A DNA stretch of 64,000 bases from Casuarius casuarius (Eukaryota > Chordata > Aves > Casuariiformes > Casuariidae), in NCBI GenBank assembly GCA_003342895.1, contig PTFA01000038.1, positions 682,001-746,000 on the forward strand, given 5' to 3'. The notes beneath the pieces are model-generated. The model saw only the letters and a program-made list of their open reading frames with translations, was not told where the DNA came from and made no database searches. The translations under genes and the position numbers were made by a program. The first letter of the stretch is position 1. Each line of letters begins with the position of its first letter. Below are positions 35,852 through 47,300 of this stretch, piece by piece.

Positions 35852-38169
35852 CGTAGCTATGTTTAATAGCAAACATGATAAAAACAGCCATCCAGGCATG
35901 GGGGATGCAGAAGCAGCTGTTATTTTAGAAAGATTTATCTCAGACTGGAGTTGAGCAGCTTGAAACTTGCAGGAGAAAAAAAGGAGGAGAAGAAGAAGCT
36001 GATTTGATGAAATAATTATGAGCGAGAGAATGTGACGAAGAAGGGAAGAGAAGGCTATACAGCTGGCAGGCAAATGAAAGGGCTGAGCAGATCATCCTGA
36101 AAAGGATGGAGATTTTAGCTCCCTTTTCTTCAGCACTTCACACCTCTCTCACGGCCTGAGTGCTGCAAGTGGCTTTGGCCCCACGTCTCTTGTGCTCAAA
36201 TTGGCAGGCATGTCCTACCAAAGTGCTCCAGGCTTTAGGAGGACAGCAGCTGTGGCAGACAGTTCATGTTAAACATCCCCTGTCTATTTTGGGTTAGACT
36301 GAGCTATTTTGTCTCAGTGCTTAGCCCCATCTGATTTCCAGGACCGGCCGGACTGCCGTGCGCTCCTTCCCCTCTCCAGGCACCCTGTTGCTGCCCCTCT
36401 GAGCCCACATGAGCACTGAAGAGCTCCCCAAGCCCCTGCTGGGGAGCACAGGAGAGAGGGTGCAGCTCTTGAGCAGTGGGTTGAGATCATTTGGGATGAA
36501 ATGCCTGTTGTCCATGGCAGGTGGTCATCATTTGGCTCATGGAGCCCTGTCAGGGCCACTGCTCAGCTCTTGGTTTCCCTTCAGCTGAGGGAAGCCAGGG
36601 ATGTCCTTCATTGCTTGCTCCTGGTGAAAGATTTATAGAAAAGAGAAGGCCCAGATTTTCCTTAGTCGCTCACATTCAACCTTGAGATGGGCTGGATGGC
36701 CACAGCCAGGCATAGGATAGAGGATTGCCCCTACGAGCCACGGCGAGCGTTTCAAGAACAGGTTGACCTTGACATAGGAGGATGATTAAGTTCCTAAACA
36801 CAAGCAGCTAATGTTTTTGAGAAGCTCCAGAGCATTCAAGACAGGGGGCTGGCAGATCTCAGGTGGGACGTACAGGAGACCTGTGCCCTTCTGGACCCAG
36901 CTGGAAGCCAGATGGAACACCCTGAGCCATCTCAAATGGCACCTAGGTGTGGGATATGCATGACCCTAGCTCACATATAGACACTTACTACTGTAGACAC
37001 CTACATCTAGATGACTTAAACCAGCCAGCTGAATCCCACCCCACATCCCCTGAAAATTAGAGCACTCTGCAGAGAGGTAAAGAAAAACTTTCCTCAGTAG
37101 CTTTTCTGACCTTGAACAGTCAAAAATAAGGGCCAGTCCTCAGTCTGCTCCACCTCCTTGTGCAAAAGAGACTGAGATATTAAATAAATAAATGCAAATT
37201 CTTATTAGCATCTGTGCTTGGACTATCCAGAGGTCACATTTGCAGCCTGTTAGCTGAAAATGGAAAAAGGCATTTCTCACATCCTTATAGGACTCCTAAG
37301 GCTAGAGATTTATAAAAATATTTGAGAATTAAATTGTGGCCTTCATGGAAGCTAAAGGCAAAATTTCCATTGACTTCAAGGGGCCATCACTGACTCCCCC
37401 GCACCACAAGAAGTATGAGGCTCAGAATAAAATCATGACAAATGATAGGGCCAAGTTACAANGACTAACCTAGACTTGCCCCACAGCCAAGCCACAAAAG
37501 CTCTCTTTTGGAGCCTTGGAGTTCAAGAAAGCCTTTTTTCTCCTTCCAGAGACAGTCATCCTTGCTTGCTTTTCACTGACTTCATTGTTGCTTTGTTGGT
37601 TTTGTCAGCAACTCAGCTTGGAGGTCTCTGGGTTGGATTTACTCCATGCGGTAGCACAGACGTGTAAAAAATGTTGTCAGATCTTTGGGGGGTCTCCCCA
37701 AAAGTGAAGGTCTCTCATTTTTTTTAGAGATATATGTATCCTTGCCCATTTGGAAAGCTTTTAGTTTGTCAACGGAGCAGTAAATAGGGTTATACTAGCA
37801 TTACCAGCCCCACGAGCAGTGATATATTGTCACCACAAGAGCGTAACTTCATCAGATTTCTTTTTGTAAAGAAATGTTTCTGTGAGTGAGGATCTCCAGA
37901 TGATCCCCAGCCATGGGTAATCTCTTTTCAAAAAGTTGGTTAAATAATAGAGCTGAACAGCATATCAATGGCCAATATTTTTTAATATGTCCCTAATTAA
38001 AAAAAAATTAATAGTCTAATTAAAATTAAGCTCTCTGCTTTTGAGTAGTCGTTGTATGGTCTTCTTGGTCTGAGAGCAGAGAGCTGACACTGAACTTCAG
38101 TATCTTGGCATGTGATTTATCAGTAGAGGTGCTCAGATATGGAAACTGGGACTTTGATCTTTTCATGAG

Positions 38170-38250
38170 AAATAGTTTTCCCATCTGTAAAGCAGGGGCA
38201 CTTCTAGCAGCTACTTTATAACTATGTAATAGCTGTAAAGTATGAAATGA
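38170..38250 (+). mobile_element. L2/MIR-like fragment
   Basis: AGTTTTCCCATCTGTAAAGC followed by 'aggggca', 'ctactttataactatg' and 'gctgtaaagtatgaaatga' closely parallels the L2/MIR block CAGTTTTCCCATCTGTAAAATGGGGATAATA...ACCTACTTTATAGGG and the later TGTAAAGCGCTTTGAA. Orientation is plus. Old and inactive. Confidence 0.6.
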
Positions 38251-38844
38251 GGCTGAAAAACTATTAAGAAGGTGGGATTTTCCTCTAATCAATTAACTTT
38301 TGAAAGCTCTCATCCTCCAGCAGCTCTTTTAGCACCAGACCACAATTGGGATTGCTCATGCAAAAAAAGAACACACTTTTTTCCCATAAGCCTTGATATC
38401 ATGATGGATCTTCTTTTTCAATTAATTTGGAAAAAAAAAACCCATATATTTCTGTGTATGTGTTTGGCATCACCAAGACTAAGACCATTCCATCGTTTTT
38501 TTCTTCTAATGATCTATGTTTAATAACATCAAGACAAATCTGTTCTTAGGGCGAATCGCTTGATGCAAGTAGAGGCGAAGTCTTTGATCCATGAACCTGC
38601 TGCCCCATAAGAATAGCTACCCCAAGCTTGCTTAGTCTACTGAAATGGGAGCTGAGATGGGATACAGCCGCCATCTGCAGATTCATCACAGGGGTAAACA
38701 TGAGAGATTAAGCACTGCAAAATTAAGAGCAAACGAACTGAAAGTGAGTCAATGAGATGTAGTAGTTACATGAAGGTTTCTGACTATCGGAGCAGTGATG
38801 TTAAGGGACAGCCTCCCGGGAAGGGAGAAGGGGCCAAAAAACCC

Positions 38845-38905
38845 TTACTAATCCCGCATGGAGCCTGAATGACTCTGCAAGTCCCTTCCAGTTCCACACT
38901 CTTCT
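38845..38905 (+). mobile_element. CR1: Possible CR1 3'-tip fragment
   Basis: AATGACTCTGCAAGTCCCTT followed by CCAGTTCCACACTCTTC resembles the CR1 tail GATGACCTCTAGAGGTCCCTTCCAACTCTATGATTCTATG. The match is short and lacks a clear ATTCTATG repeat, so it could be chance. Confidence 0.35.
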
Positions 38906-40639
38906 GCTTGACCATTGCCGGCTCCTCTGAAGGCTGGTGAATTAAACACAGCGACATGGGTCTGCATCACTGTCCCACTCGCTAGGTCACCCCGGGCCCT
39001 TGCAGAGGAAGCCATCTCCTCTGGGTAGCCCCAGGGAACAGACTCATTTCTTTAGACAACCGAGCACCGAATGCTTCAGTGTATGTGGAAGCAGGATCGA
39101 GGAGATACTCTTGCCAGCAGCTTATCTTGCCAGTTGGCCGGGTCTTCTCCTCTCCTGTCCTTGCATTGCTTCCTGTACTCAGCAATGGCCTTGGCCACTG
39201 AACGGTGGAAGAGGGAGGAAACCCCAGAGGAATGAAAGGAAGCAGAAAAAAGAGATTAAATAGGAGACCGCAAGTCACTGAGAGTCTTAACATCCCCTGT
39301 GAGGGTTTCTACAATCTCCGAGGGATTGCAGGGATGGATTCGGCAGGATGGCTGCCACAGCAGGGCTGATCAGAGAAGAACCGACTCAGGTTCTTGTGCA
39401 ACACCCCAAGATGTTGGGACAGCCCCCCAGAAGCAGTGATACACTTTGCCATTGGCACCCCCACACCTACATACTTCTTCCCTTCCAGCAGGCTCAGCAT
39501 TTCTTCTCTAGAGCCCCATATTGCCCCTCCATTCAGAGGGTGGCCCTGCAGCTTTTAGACCCATAGCTCCTCACATCAGCAATATCTCCTCTAAAACTGA
39601 ACGTGCCTGTGAAAGCGATCAGAGATGCTCTTTGAAGAGTCGGCAGAATTTTTCATTGTAGATTCCCAGCTGCATTTTCCTGCTAACCTTGCATTCCTGA
39701 GGATGCAAAGTGAGATGAGAACGTGTGTACAGCGAACGTGTTACCCATCGCACCAGCTACTCCCACAGCCAGGAAAATATTTCCTGAGAGTTTCCTCCCT
39801 TAGAACGCCAAAAGTCAAACCAGCTTTTCCTCCTGAATCTTCCAAACACTCTCTGGGTTGTTCCTGACTGTGTAGAAAGCTCACACTTCATCCTGCAGTT
39901 CACCAAGAGTCTGGCATGCCTGATATATATCATGGTAACATTGTCATCATCATCACTACTGCAATTATTATTATTTAATCCCTAGTCGCATTGTGGCAGT
40001 TCTCATAGGTCTCAACTCAGACAGAAGCTCCTGGCATTAGCAGACGCACAAAGCAAGTATAAATGGCAGGTAGCAAACAACAAGTTAAAAGTCCTCAGCA
40101 TGACCCACCCACTCCCACCACTCCCCATACTCTGGCACCTGGGGAAAAAAACAACATCTTCTTCTGTGTTCCTGCAGCGCCCAACACGAGGTGCCCAGCA
40201 GTGGATAATGAAGAGATGGTGGCTTTCCAGCTTCTGCTGGCAAGTTTCTCTAACCGCTACTGGAGGAGCATGTGTGGACATGGCGAGGGTGGGGGCAAAG
40301 GGAACCAGCTGCTGAGGCTGGATTTCCAGACAACAGGGAGCGTCAGGATAAATTGCAGGAGCCCTCAGAGATAAATCTCCACTGTTGCTCCAGATCTCTC
40401 ACTCCTAAGCTGTGGTAATACCTCATGCTCCCAACACGAGCTCTGCCCAAATCAGAAGCACTCCCAAGTCCACGTTCCTTGAAGCATCTTGGTGACGCCA
40501 AGGCAAGAAAGGCAAAGAAAGCCCAGATGTGCTGTGGGAAAGGTTTGCCTGCCAGGCTCCACCACCAGAGCTGGGCTAACAACCCACCTCAGAGACATTC
40601 AGGTTAGATCAACCCACACGACTGTCCCCAGAGTGCATT

Positions 40640-40800
40640 CAGACTCATAATAGTGTCAGCACTATTACTATCTCTCAAAATACAATCCATTGTTAATTAT
40701 TATTTGTTAGCAATAATATTTTCATTATGACTGTAGGAACATATATGATTAATTATTCATTTTCGTTAATTAAATACTTAATGATATAATGGTTTAAATT
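40640..40800. other. AT-rich stretch with clustered TTAATTA/ATTAAT motifs
   Basis: The interval contains many ATTA/TAAT cores, including TTAATTATTATTTG, GATTAATTATTCATTTTCGT and TTAATTAAATACTTAATG. Such density can mark homeodomain-bound enhancers or simply AT-rich DNA. No gene is seen. Confidence 0.35.
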
Positions 40801-43075
40801 GGGCCATGGCTTTGCAAGCACTTAAAGTTGGTATAAACCATTACCAGCACTAGCTCACATCCCCAGCAACGTCTGCCCATTTGCTCCTGGCCTGATCTTG
40901 CCCCTTTCCTTGTGCCAGCCCAGTAGCTTATGCAGCCACGCTAGGAACAGAATTGGAGAAATGATTCGTGGTAAAGCCAGTCTGCTTGGGCTTGCCATGA
41001 CATCGTCCCACCATTGGCCATCACTGAGCCCTCCGCCTTGGCTCAGCGCTCTCCTCACTGCCTGCCTTTGATATGCAAAGTCATGCAAACTGAGAAAAAG
41101 ACAAGATTGCCAAAAGTGTCATGGGATGGTTTTGTTCTGGATGCACAGCTAGAGCTACCACAACAACCTCCACAGCCTGCACGGCATCAGGTGGGGAACG
41201 GTGCACGCTCAGGTTCCTCCATGGGCTGGACGAGCTTTCAGAGGGTTAAGGTGGGAAAGGGAACTCACTCCCCCATCAAACTGACAGAGGGGCCTGTAAC
41301 AATGCATGTTTTTGCCTCACACCTGGGCAAGCCAAGGCATCCACGTGAATAAATTAGGCAGTGGAGCCAAAGCACCCAGCAGTTGTCACAGTGGAGAGAG
41401 GACAGCTACGTCCTGCTGACTTCATCTGCTGCTCCCATGCTAACCCTCTCCCGAGACTTAGAGGCTCAAATCTGCTGCTTAGGCATAGCAGCGTTGTTGA
41501 GATGCCACTGGGGATCTGCAACATCCATGTCAATTTGATGCAGGACCTGCAGGAGAGCTGCAACATCCTGGAGGGACAGATGGAGATCAAGAGAGAGACC
41601 CCAGGGCAACTCAGCAATATGAGATATGGGGGCGGGGGGCAATAGCAGGGGATAACTGTGTCCCGCTCCTGATGTTCAGATCTGGAGCTGAAACTTAGGG
41701 TTTGAAGATGCTATAATTTATATGCGAAACAGATTAGAAGCAGGTGGGAATTAATCAGGCTATAATATCACCCTATTCTTCTATCACTCCGCACATTTCA
41801 CAGGAACTTGGATTCACTTAGGACAAAAGACAATTATCTGGCACCTGCTGAAGAGTGAGAGCTGACTTCATGACCCCTCTTTGTACCTCTTCAGCACTGG
41901 ATTTCCACGCTCCCACCATAAATCCAGGGATCACACCATCTGTGCACTGAGCACCTGTGCTGTGTCCTGGGTCCCAGGCTTCCAGCTGCTGTTGAGTGTT
42001 GATTTCTGTTCAGCATTGCAGAAAATGCCGTGCCAAGCCATGGTGGCCTATCAGGCAGACGCAGCTGAAGAACAGCAGTTTTTTTAAAGACAGAGGTATA
42101 GAAAGAAGTGACCTGCTTGCTACCCTGTGCTGGCAGATTTAACTCTTCTGCCTCTGTGATCATGTAACTTTTGACGAGTGACCTCCATGCAGGGCTCAGA
42201 CTCACACATCTGAACATGCAGTAAAATGCCTTAATGTCTTTGTACCTGCAACTTGTACTGCCTTTATCATATGACCTCGTTTTTTTATCATGGCTCATCC
42301 CGCACTCCCTGTGCGGCTAATTTCACTCTCATTGTCTGTAAAGCAAAATTAAACTGAGGAACTCCTTGCTGCGTGACAGTATGGATGCAAAAAATTTACA
42401 TGTGTTCAAAATAGCACTGGACTAATTAATGGGAGAGAAAAATGAAGAGTTATTAAATACAGAAGCAGCACTTCTAGAAATCTGAGAACCACAAAATAAG
42501 ACTCAGGACTCATATTCAAGGGAATACCAGTTTGTCCTGTTCTCATACTCTTCTTGAGGCATCCACCCTTGATCCCTTGTCAGACACAGGACCTGAGCTA
42601 GATGGGTCGTTGGACTGATGTGTGTGGACGATCTTCATTCTCTGCTCAGGTCTGCGGAAGTCATTTTGTGAAGGCTCCCAGCTTGCACCAAACCGCTGAA
42701 TTCCTCTGAAGTCAATGTGACTTTAGGGTCCAAGAAGCAGCCTCGAGGCATGACCAGCCTCCTCTTTCATGCATCCGTGCAGCCTGGACTGCACGAACCA
42801 CTGTGTGATGGAGAGCTGGAAGCGCACCAAGACAGAAAATGCCATTGTATATGGGCTGATGTCAATTAACTCTAGGAATGTTCTGAATAAATTAAATTAT
42901 GCTGCAATCTGAAGCTAAACTGATCCTTAATTAAAAGATAAGAGATTTTTTAATCCTCTGGTGATTTAAAGAAAAGAATAATAAAGTATAGGAACCACAG
43001 TATCCTTCCTCAATAGCTGAACAGTTTCACAGTTAAAGCCCTGAGTAACCTTTAAAATTGTCCTCTGTTTTAGTG

Positions 43076-43146
43076 CTGCTTTGAGCAGGGGTTGGACCAA
43101 GTGACCTCCAGAGATCTCTTCCAATCCCTTTTTGAATCTGTGATTC
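43076..43146 (+). mobile_element. CR1: CR1 LINE 3'-tip fragment
   Basis: CTGCTTTGAGCAGGGGTTGG, then ACCAAGTGACCTCCAGAGAT, CTCTTCCAATCCC and TCTGTGATTC match the sense 3' end of CR1 (GAGCAGGGGGTTGGACTAGATGACCTCCAGAGGTCCCTTCCAACCC...TCTGTGATTC). Only the last 70 or so bases remain, typical of severe 5' truncation. Confidence 0.8.
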
Positions 43147-44084
43147 AGCTGTTACTCCCTGTATTGTGAGCCTGACTATGGGTCCTACAAGTGAGGGGTA
43201 AGGATTTGCTTTAGAAACTTCAATGATGTGCAACAATCATGTGTGAGTAAGCATGGTTTCAATTCATCAGTAAAAACACTTGAATATTTCCTTTTTTTAT
43301 TGTTATTTTTCACCCCAGACAATGCAGGTAGCATATGCCTAGTACCTGGAGAGTAACCTCCGCATACGGAGCGGTCCTGATGCCCAGGACCAGCAGTTTC
43401 TGGCTCTGTTCCCAGCTGGCCATGAGGAGCTGGAAACCTGCATGCTACCAGCCCCCAAGAAATGCCCGGACATATGGACACAACCCTTGTTCCAATCACT
43501 ATAGACAAAAATAGGGTCCTACATCACTCAAGTTCTCATTTGTCTCGTTGTTTACCAGGACCACACCCTGTCTGGAGATCACATAGCGCAAAGGGATACC
43601 TTATGGCTAAATAACACCCTGCAAGTAAACATAAATCATCACAAGGAGGCAGGAAGGAAAGTCTTATATAGGCACAGCCTAGCCCATGGGAAGCTGTGCT
43701 TTTTTGAGGCTGGAAGGAATGAAATTTCAAGCCTGATACTTTCTTCCAATGATTTAGTACCACTATAACCTTATCCACTCCACCTGAGCAACTCCTCCTT
43801 TGTGTCATTTATGTGAGCAAAGAATAAGGCTGAATAGAACCATTTTCCCTTGACAATCCCAATACAGACTGTCTTTTTGTTGACTCAAACTCAGATCTTT
43901 TTTCCCCATTATTAAAATAATTCTTTTCAGTCAAGGCCTTTTAGAGGATGTTCTGCTGCAGTACATTAAAGCACATGTTTTAAAACATTCCCACAAAGCC
44001 TAAAGCACAGCTAAGGTCTGTAGCTGGGTCTTATTTTTTGCTTCTAAGCACTGATTGGAGAAAGGCGTAACATCTCGGATGTCA

Positions 44085-44140
44085 GCAGACTTGCTCCTGA
44101 TTTACGCTGGTGCAAACAAGTAAAGAACCATGCCCACCCC
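44085..44140. repeat. Fragment of a common ancient amniote repeat
   Basis: CTCCTGATTTACGCTGGTGC followed by 'aaacaagtaaag' resembles the recurrent phrase TCCTGATTTACACCAGTGTAAATC that I recall from bird and turtle genomes. I cannot assign it to a named family, and only about 50 bases are recognisable. Confidence 0.35.
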
Positions 44141-45109
44141 TTTATGGTTCATCAGCTGGAGAGCCTGCAGGTTTTGTTGCTTCAGCACGAGAATCAAGGC
44201 TTCTGCGGGACACTGACTTGGACGCTAGCCTCGGCTAAGGTCCTAAAAAAGATTCGCTCCATAAATATGCTATAACAAACTGTCCCATCGCATTTCACGT
44301 ATTCCTCTTTGCTGGAAGTGGCTGCATCTCCTTCTGCAATGAACTACCCAGTGAAAGACAGTGATATTTCACAGGACTGAATTACCCATTTCTGCTTTGG
44401 CTGAAAACCTGTGGATAGTCATTTTAAGACAATTTCACTTCTGAATAGCAAAATTTTATGTATTTCATAATGGCTGTTCTATTATAGTCTAAAAGCATAT
44501 TTTTTTAAAACTTTTCCTCTCAAGTCCCAAATATTTTGCAATAAACAATATTCAGTGATTAAAGAAGCTGTATTCTTTCCTTTAGTAAGAATTTTTTTCA
44601 ACATTTTTAATTAAAGATCTATCTTTGCCCAGCTGTAAGGCTTTTACAAGGATATACTCATAGAAAGAATCAGGATAGATGCTCCAAGTTAAAGCTTTAT
44701 CAGCTCACATGAAATTTTCTTATTTTTAAACATCTACTTTGGAAATTGAAAGTCATTCCATCTTCTAGCAGATATAGTTTTAAAAAAATCTCCTTTTCCA
44801 TTAGTATCTCATAAATTCGAAAAGGAAAATCACAAAGCTGGCCCAAAAAGTCATAGCGAACATGTTTTATATACAGTTCTCTTGCTGAGAATGCTGTAGC
44901 TTTAAGATAATTGCTTGTTCTTGCAGTCTTGCAGGTTAAAAAAAAATGATTGCAGCAGTTTGTTTGCCTTATGGCCCAATGTTAAAGTCTTTGCTTATTT
45001 GATTTTAACTGGAGTTTGGCCTGAGAAAAGGCTGCAGGATTAAGAGTTTAACATCACTTAATCTTTTCAAATTATTTTAACAGAAGACTATGTGGTTTGC
45101 AGAAGTGTT

Positions 45110-45275
45110 TTTGGTTTCGTGGTTTAAGCCTGGGGCTGGGAGCTGAAGCTGGGAGCCCAAACTCTGATCTTGTATTGCCACTTATTTCCTGGGTGGTCTT
45201 GGAGAAAACNATCTCAAATTCCCTGCCTTCGCAATCGGATAATACTCCTCCCACCGCCGACCTTCCCACCCATGC
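45110..45275 (+). mobile_element. L2/MIR-like retroposon fragment
   Basis: The order 'gtggtttaagcctggggctgggag', GATCTTGTATTGCCACTTAT, TTCCTGGGTGGTCTTGGAGA, 'atctcaaattccctgcc' and ATCGGATAATACTCCTCCCA parallels the MIR/L2 block: GTGGTTTAGAGCACTGGACTGGGAG, TCTGCCACTGACTTGCTGGGTGACCTTGGGCAAG, CTCTGTGCCTCAGTTTCCCCATCTG and ATGGGGATAATACTACCT. The long ordered match makes this one of the better ancient-repeat calls here. Confidence 0.65.
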
Positions 45276-46359
45276 TGGGGGTCTTTTTCAGGTTTTTGTA
45301 ACTTGTCTGCAACTGGAATTGTTACAAAATCACGTTGTTGCACTGCGCAGGTTAATCGGGATGGTAAAATTGGCATCTCCCACTCAAGAAGCCTTTACTA
45401 TAAACTAACGAGGGGCTGGGGGATGCCGATAAAGACACCTTCTAAAGAGATGGCAAGGTGGCTCGTTCATCACTGTTGTAGCTGGGAGGGGTGGGGGGTA
45501 ACTACTATAGAGTGGCCTGTAGGTACGGTAGAGGTACGGTAGACAGTAACTGTACAATGTAACTGGCAAAGACTCCAGGATGATCACCAATTAGTGCTAA
45601 CAGCAGGATTCACCTCAACTAATTTGAGCTGTCTAAAAAGCATCCTAGCAGGTCATTTAGGACACATCTGTACAAGTGCTACATGTGCTTAGGGCCATTT
45701 TCTGACCTTTTGGGCTTTTTTTGATGACATGGCTCTTGTTCTTACACCCAGGTAAGCAGATCCTCCCAAACCGCCTGCTGGGGATGGTCCCTGGCCCTGC
45801 TGGCCTAACAATTAACGTGACAGTTGATTGAATTCAGCCAGGAACACTCCCTGGCACCACTTAATTATTAGCACACTTCACCTTCCTTCTAGTCAGTGGA
45901 AGATTGATCTTAGAAGAGATACCTAAGAGACCAGTCTCATGATGAGGTCTTCCTCCTGCCTGGAAGAGCCCTGGAAGTTGGGGGCAAACCCAGCTTTGTG
46001 CCACCCCAAGTCTTGCATCCAGAGGCTGCCTGCCCTCACTGGGTGCAATTGCAGCAGGATTGGGGATGTCTCCACAGACTCAGAGCAAAGAAAGGCTCCC
46101 AGGGACTGCAGAGAAGCTGGAGGAGGAGACGGTCCCAGCAGCAGGGGAGAGGGGGAGTGGTAAGAGGGCAGGTGGGTAGGGTTAAACTCTACATTAAANA
46201 GAGAAGTGCAGGTGGATTCCTGGTTCCCAGATTCAGGGCAGTTTTATCAGAGAGCTGAGAGCCCATTAGCATGACCCACGATGTGCATAGTCTGGCCGAC
46301 ACAAGAAGAAAGCGGTAACAAAACCCATCGTCCCCAGGGCAGCTGCGTCCTGCTCCATG

Positions 46360-46620
46360 CACGCAGATGGGGCACGCGAATGAGTTCCTCTCTCATCTGT
46401 TTGTAGCCACAGCCTNGTCATCGTGCTTATTAATATGCCCTAATAATGAGCGATTTGCAGGCACACATGGATGTGCAAAGCACGCACAGATATCAAAGTG
46501 CAGATTTATTATTATTATTCAGTTTGACGCTGGGCACAGGGCTGCCCCCCTGCTCGCTGTGGTGCTACCAAAATGTCCTCCAANCCTGATCATCTCCAAT
46601 TGCTTTTGAGGCGTGCTGTA
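46360..46620. promoter_or_regulatory. Candidate conserved noncoding element
   Basis: The stretch has TGCTTATTAATATGCCCTAA (octamer-like and TAAT cores), TAATGAGCGATTTGCAGG, paired CACACATGGATGTGCAAAGC blocks, ATATCAAAG (TCF-like) and four ATT repeats. It lacks recognisable transposon sequence. It resembles a developmental enhancer, but this is inference from motif density only. Confidence 0.25.
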
Positions 46621-46839
46621 TTAACAAAATCTCTCTGAGCACGGTGCTCCTGGGTAACCTCACATGAGGTTTGTAGCTGGCCCTCGTCACGGAGGATGGC
46701 AGCGACGGCAGTGCCGGCGTCATGCTCGGGGAACGCTGGGATCGTGGGTGTGGGAGGCAGGGAATGTGGGCAGGGTGGGAGAGCCTTGCAAGCAGATAAC
46801 GAAGCCTTCCCTCCGCCTCCGCTCCAGAGGCATCTCATA

Positions 46840-46995
46840 TCCCTCAAGCCCTTTCTCCTCCAAGATAATTAAGGGCACAGGAGAAATTAAGCTAATTCTG
46901 TTGGGGCTGTTGCGTCTTTTTTATCATCAGTTCTTGCTCCCCTGCTTACTACACATGTGTAATTAAAGCAGGTTTATCTGCTGTAATACGAAGTG
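46840..46995. promoter_or_regulatory. Candidate conserved noncoding element
   Basis: Homeodomain-type cores recur: AAGATAATTAAGGG, AATTAAGCTAATTCTG and GTGTAATTAAAGCAGG, with a GATA site and TTTATC repeats between them. No repeat family is recognisable. It lies about 220 bases after the similar stretch ending at 46620 and just before the CpG-rich patch, so the three may form one regulatory cluster. Confidence 0.28.
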
Positions 46996-47084
46996 TCTTG
47001 TTCCTCAAGGCCGTTGTTTCGGTTAGGCTGGTATTCCTCCTAACCTCAGCCCAAACGTGTGACTCCCCGTGGATGCACGGCTCA

Positions 47085-47300
47085 TACGCACACGTGGGAG
47101 CCTCCCTCCCCGATCACCCCCAAACGTTTCTGCTCTAAGGGGCCGCGAATCCGCAGCGGGTCACGCCGGGTCACCGAGTGACCTTCCCTGCGATCCCTAT
47201 CCAGCCGGCGTTAAATGACAGCCTGTGCCATTTTTAANCGCTGCCATCACAGTCACCGTGGCAACCTTTAAACACACCCCATGCCAAGCTGGAGAGCGGC
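47085..47300. promoter_or_regulatory. CpG-rich patch
   Basis: About 15 CpGs occur in roughly 200 bases, with GGGGCCGCGAATCCGCAGCG as the densest part. It is smaller than a standard CpG island. The nuclear-receptor-like motif lies inside it. No exon is evident. Confidence 0.4.
47158..47184 (+). promoter_or_regulatory. Three-half-site nuclear-receptor-like motif (DR4 + inverted repeat)
   Basis: GGGTCA at 47158-47163 and GGGTCA at 47168-47173 form a direct repeat with a 4-base spacer, the arrangement used by TR, LXR, CAR or PXR heterodimers with RXR. TGACCT at 47179-47184 then forms an inverted repeat with the second half-site (spacer 5). The core GGTCAC-CGA-GTGACC is a perfect palindrome. The motif is clear; binding is not shown. 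Confidence 0.5.

Larger units (their letters stand above)
23603..37460. other. Anonymous noncoding sequence without single Ns
   Basis: No exon or RNA gene is recognisable in this 13.9 kb span. It holds a CpG-rich islet, old CR1 and L2/MIR-like remnants, an unnamed repeat copy, a tRNA-like relic and a candidate conserved element, all listed separately. Other open frames (for example about 137 codons at 26974-27387, 173 at 27876-28397 and 137 at 33503-33916) overlap frames on the other strand and match no family. Between listed items (23603-26720, 30530-32530, 32650-34590, 35430-37460) I see only anonymous sequence. Confidence 0.55.
37462..45209. other. Anonymous, largely AT-rich noncoding sequence without single Ns
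   Basis: No exon or RNA gene is recognisable. Besides the repeat fragments listed separately, 40640-40800 and 44440-44900 are notably AT-rich, with TTAATTAT-type strings. The remainder (38920-40630, 40830-43070, 43150-44080) shows only short anonymous open frames. The frame at about 41891-42298 (-, 135 codons) matches nothing I know and is probably chance. Confidence 0.55.

Noticed and set aside
37360..37385. Phrase 'ccattgacttcaagggg' as part of an ancient repeat
   Set aside because: Similar phrases occur near 31298 and 42692, but each match is under 20 bases and not anchored by flanking similarity.
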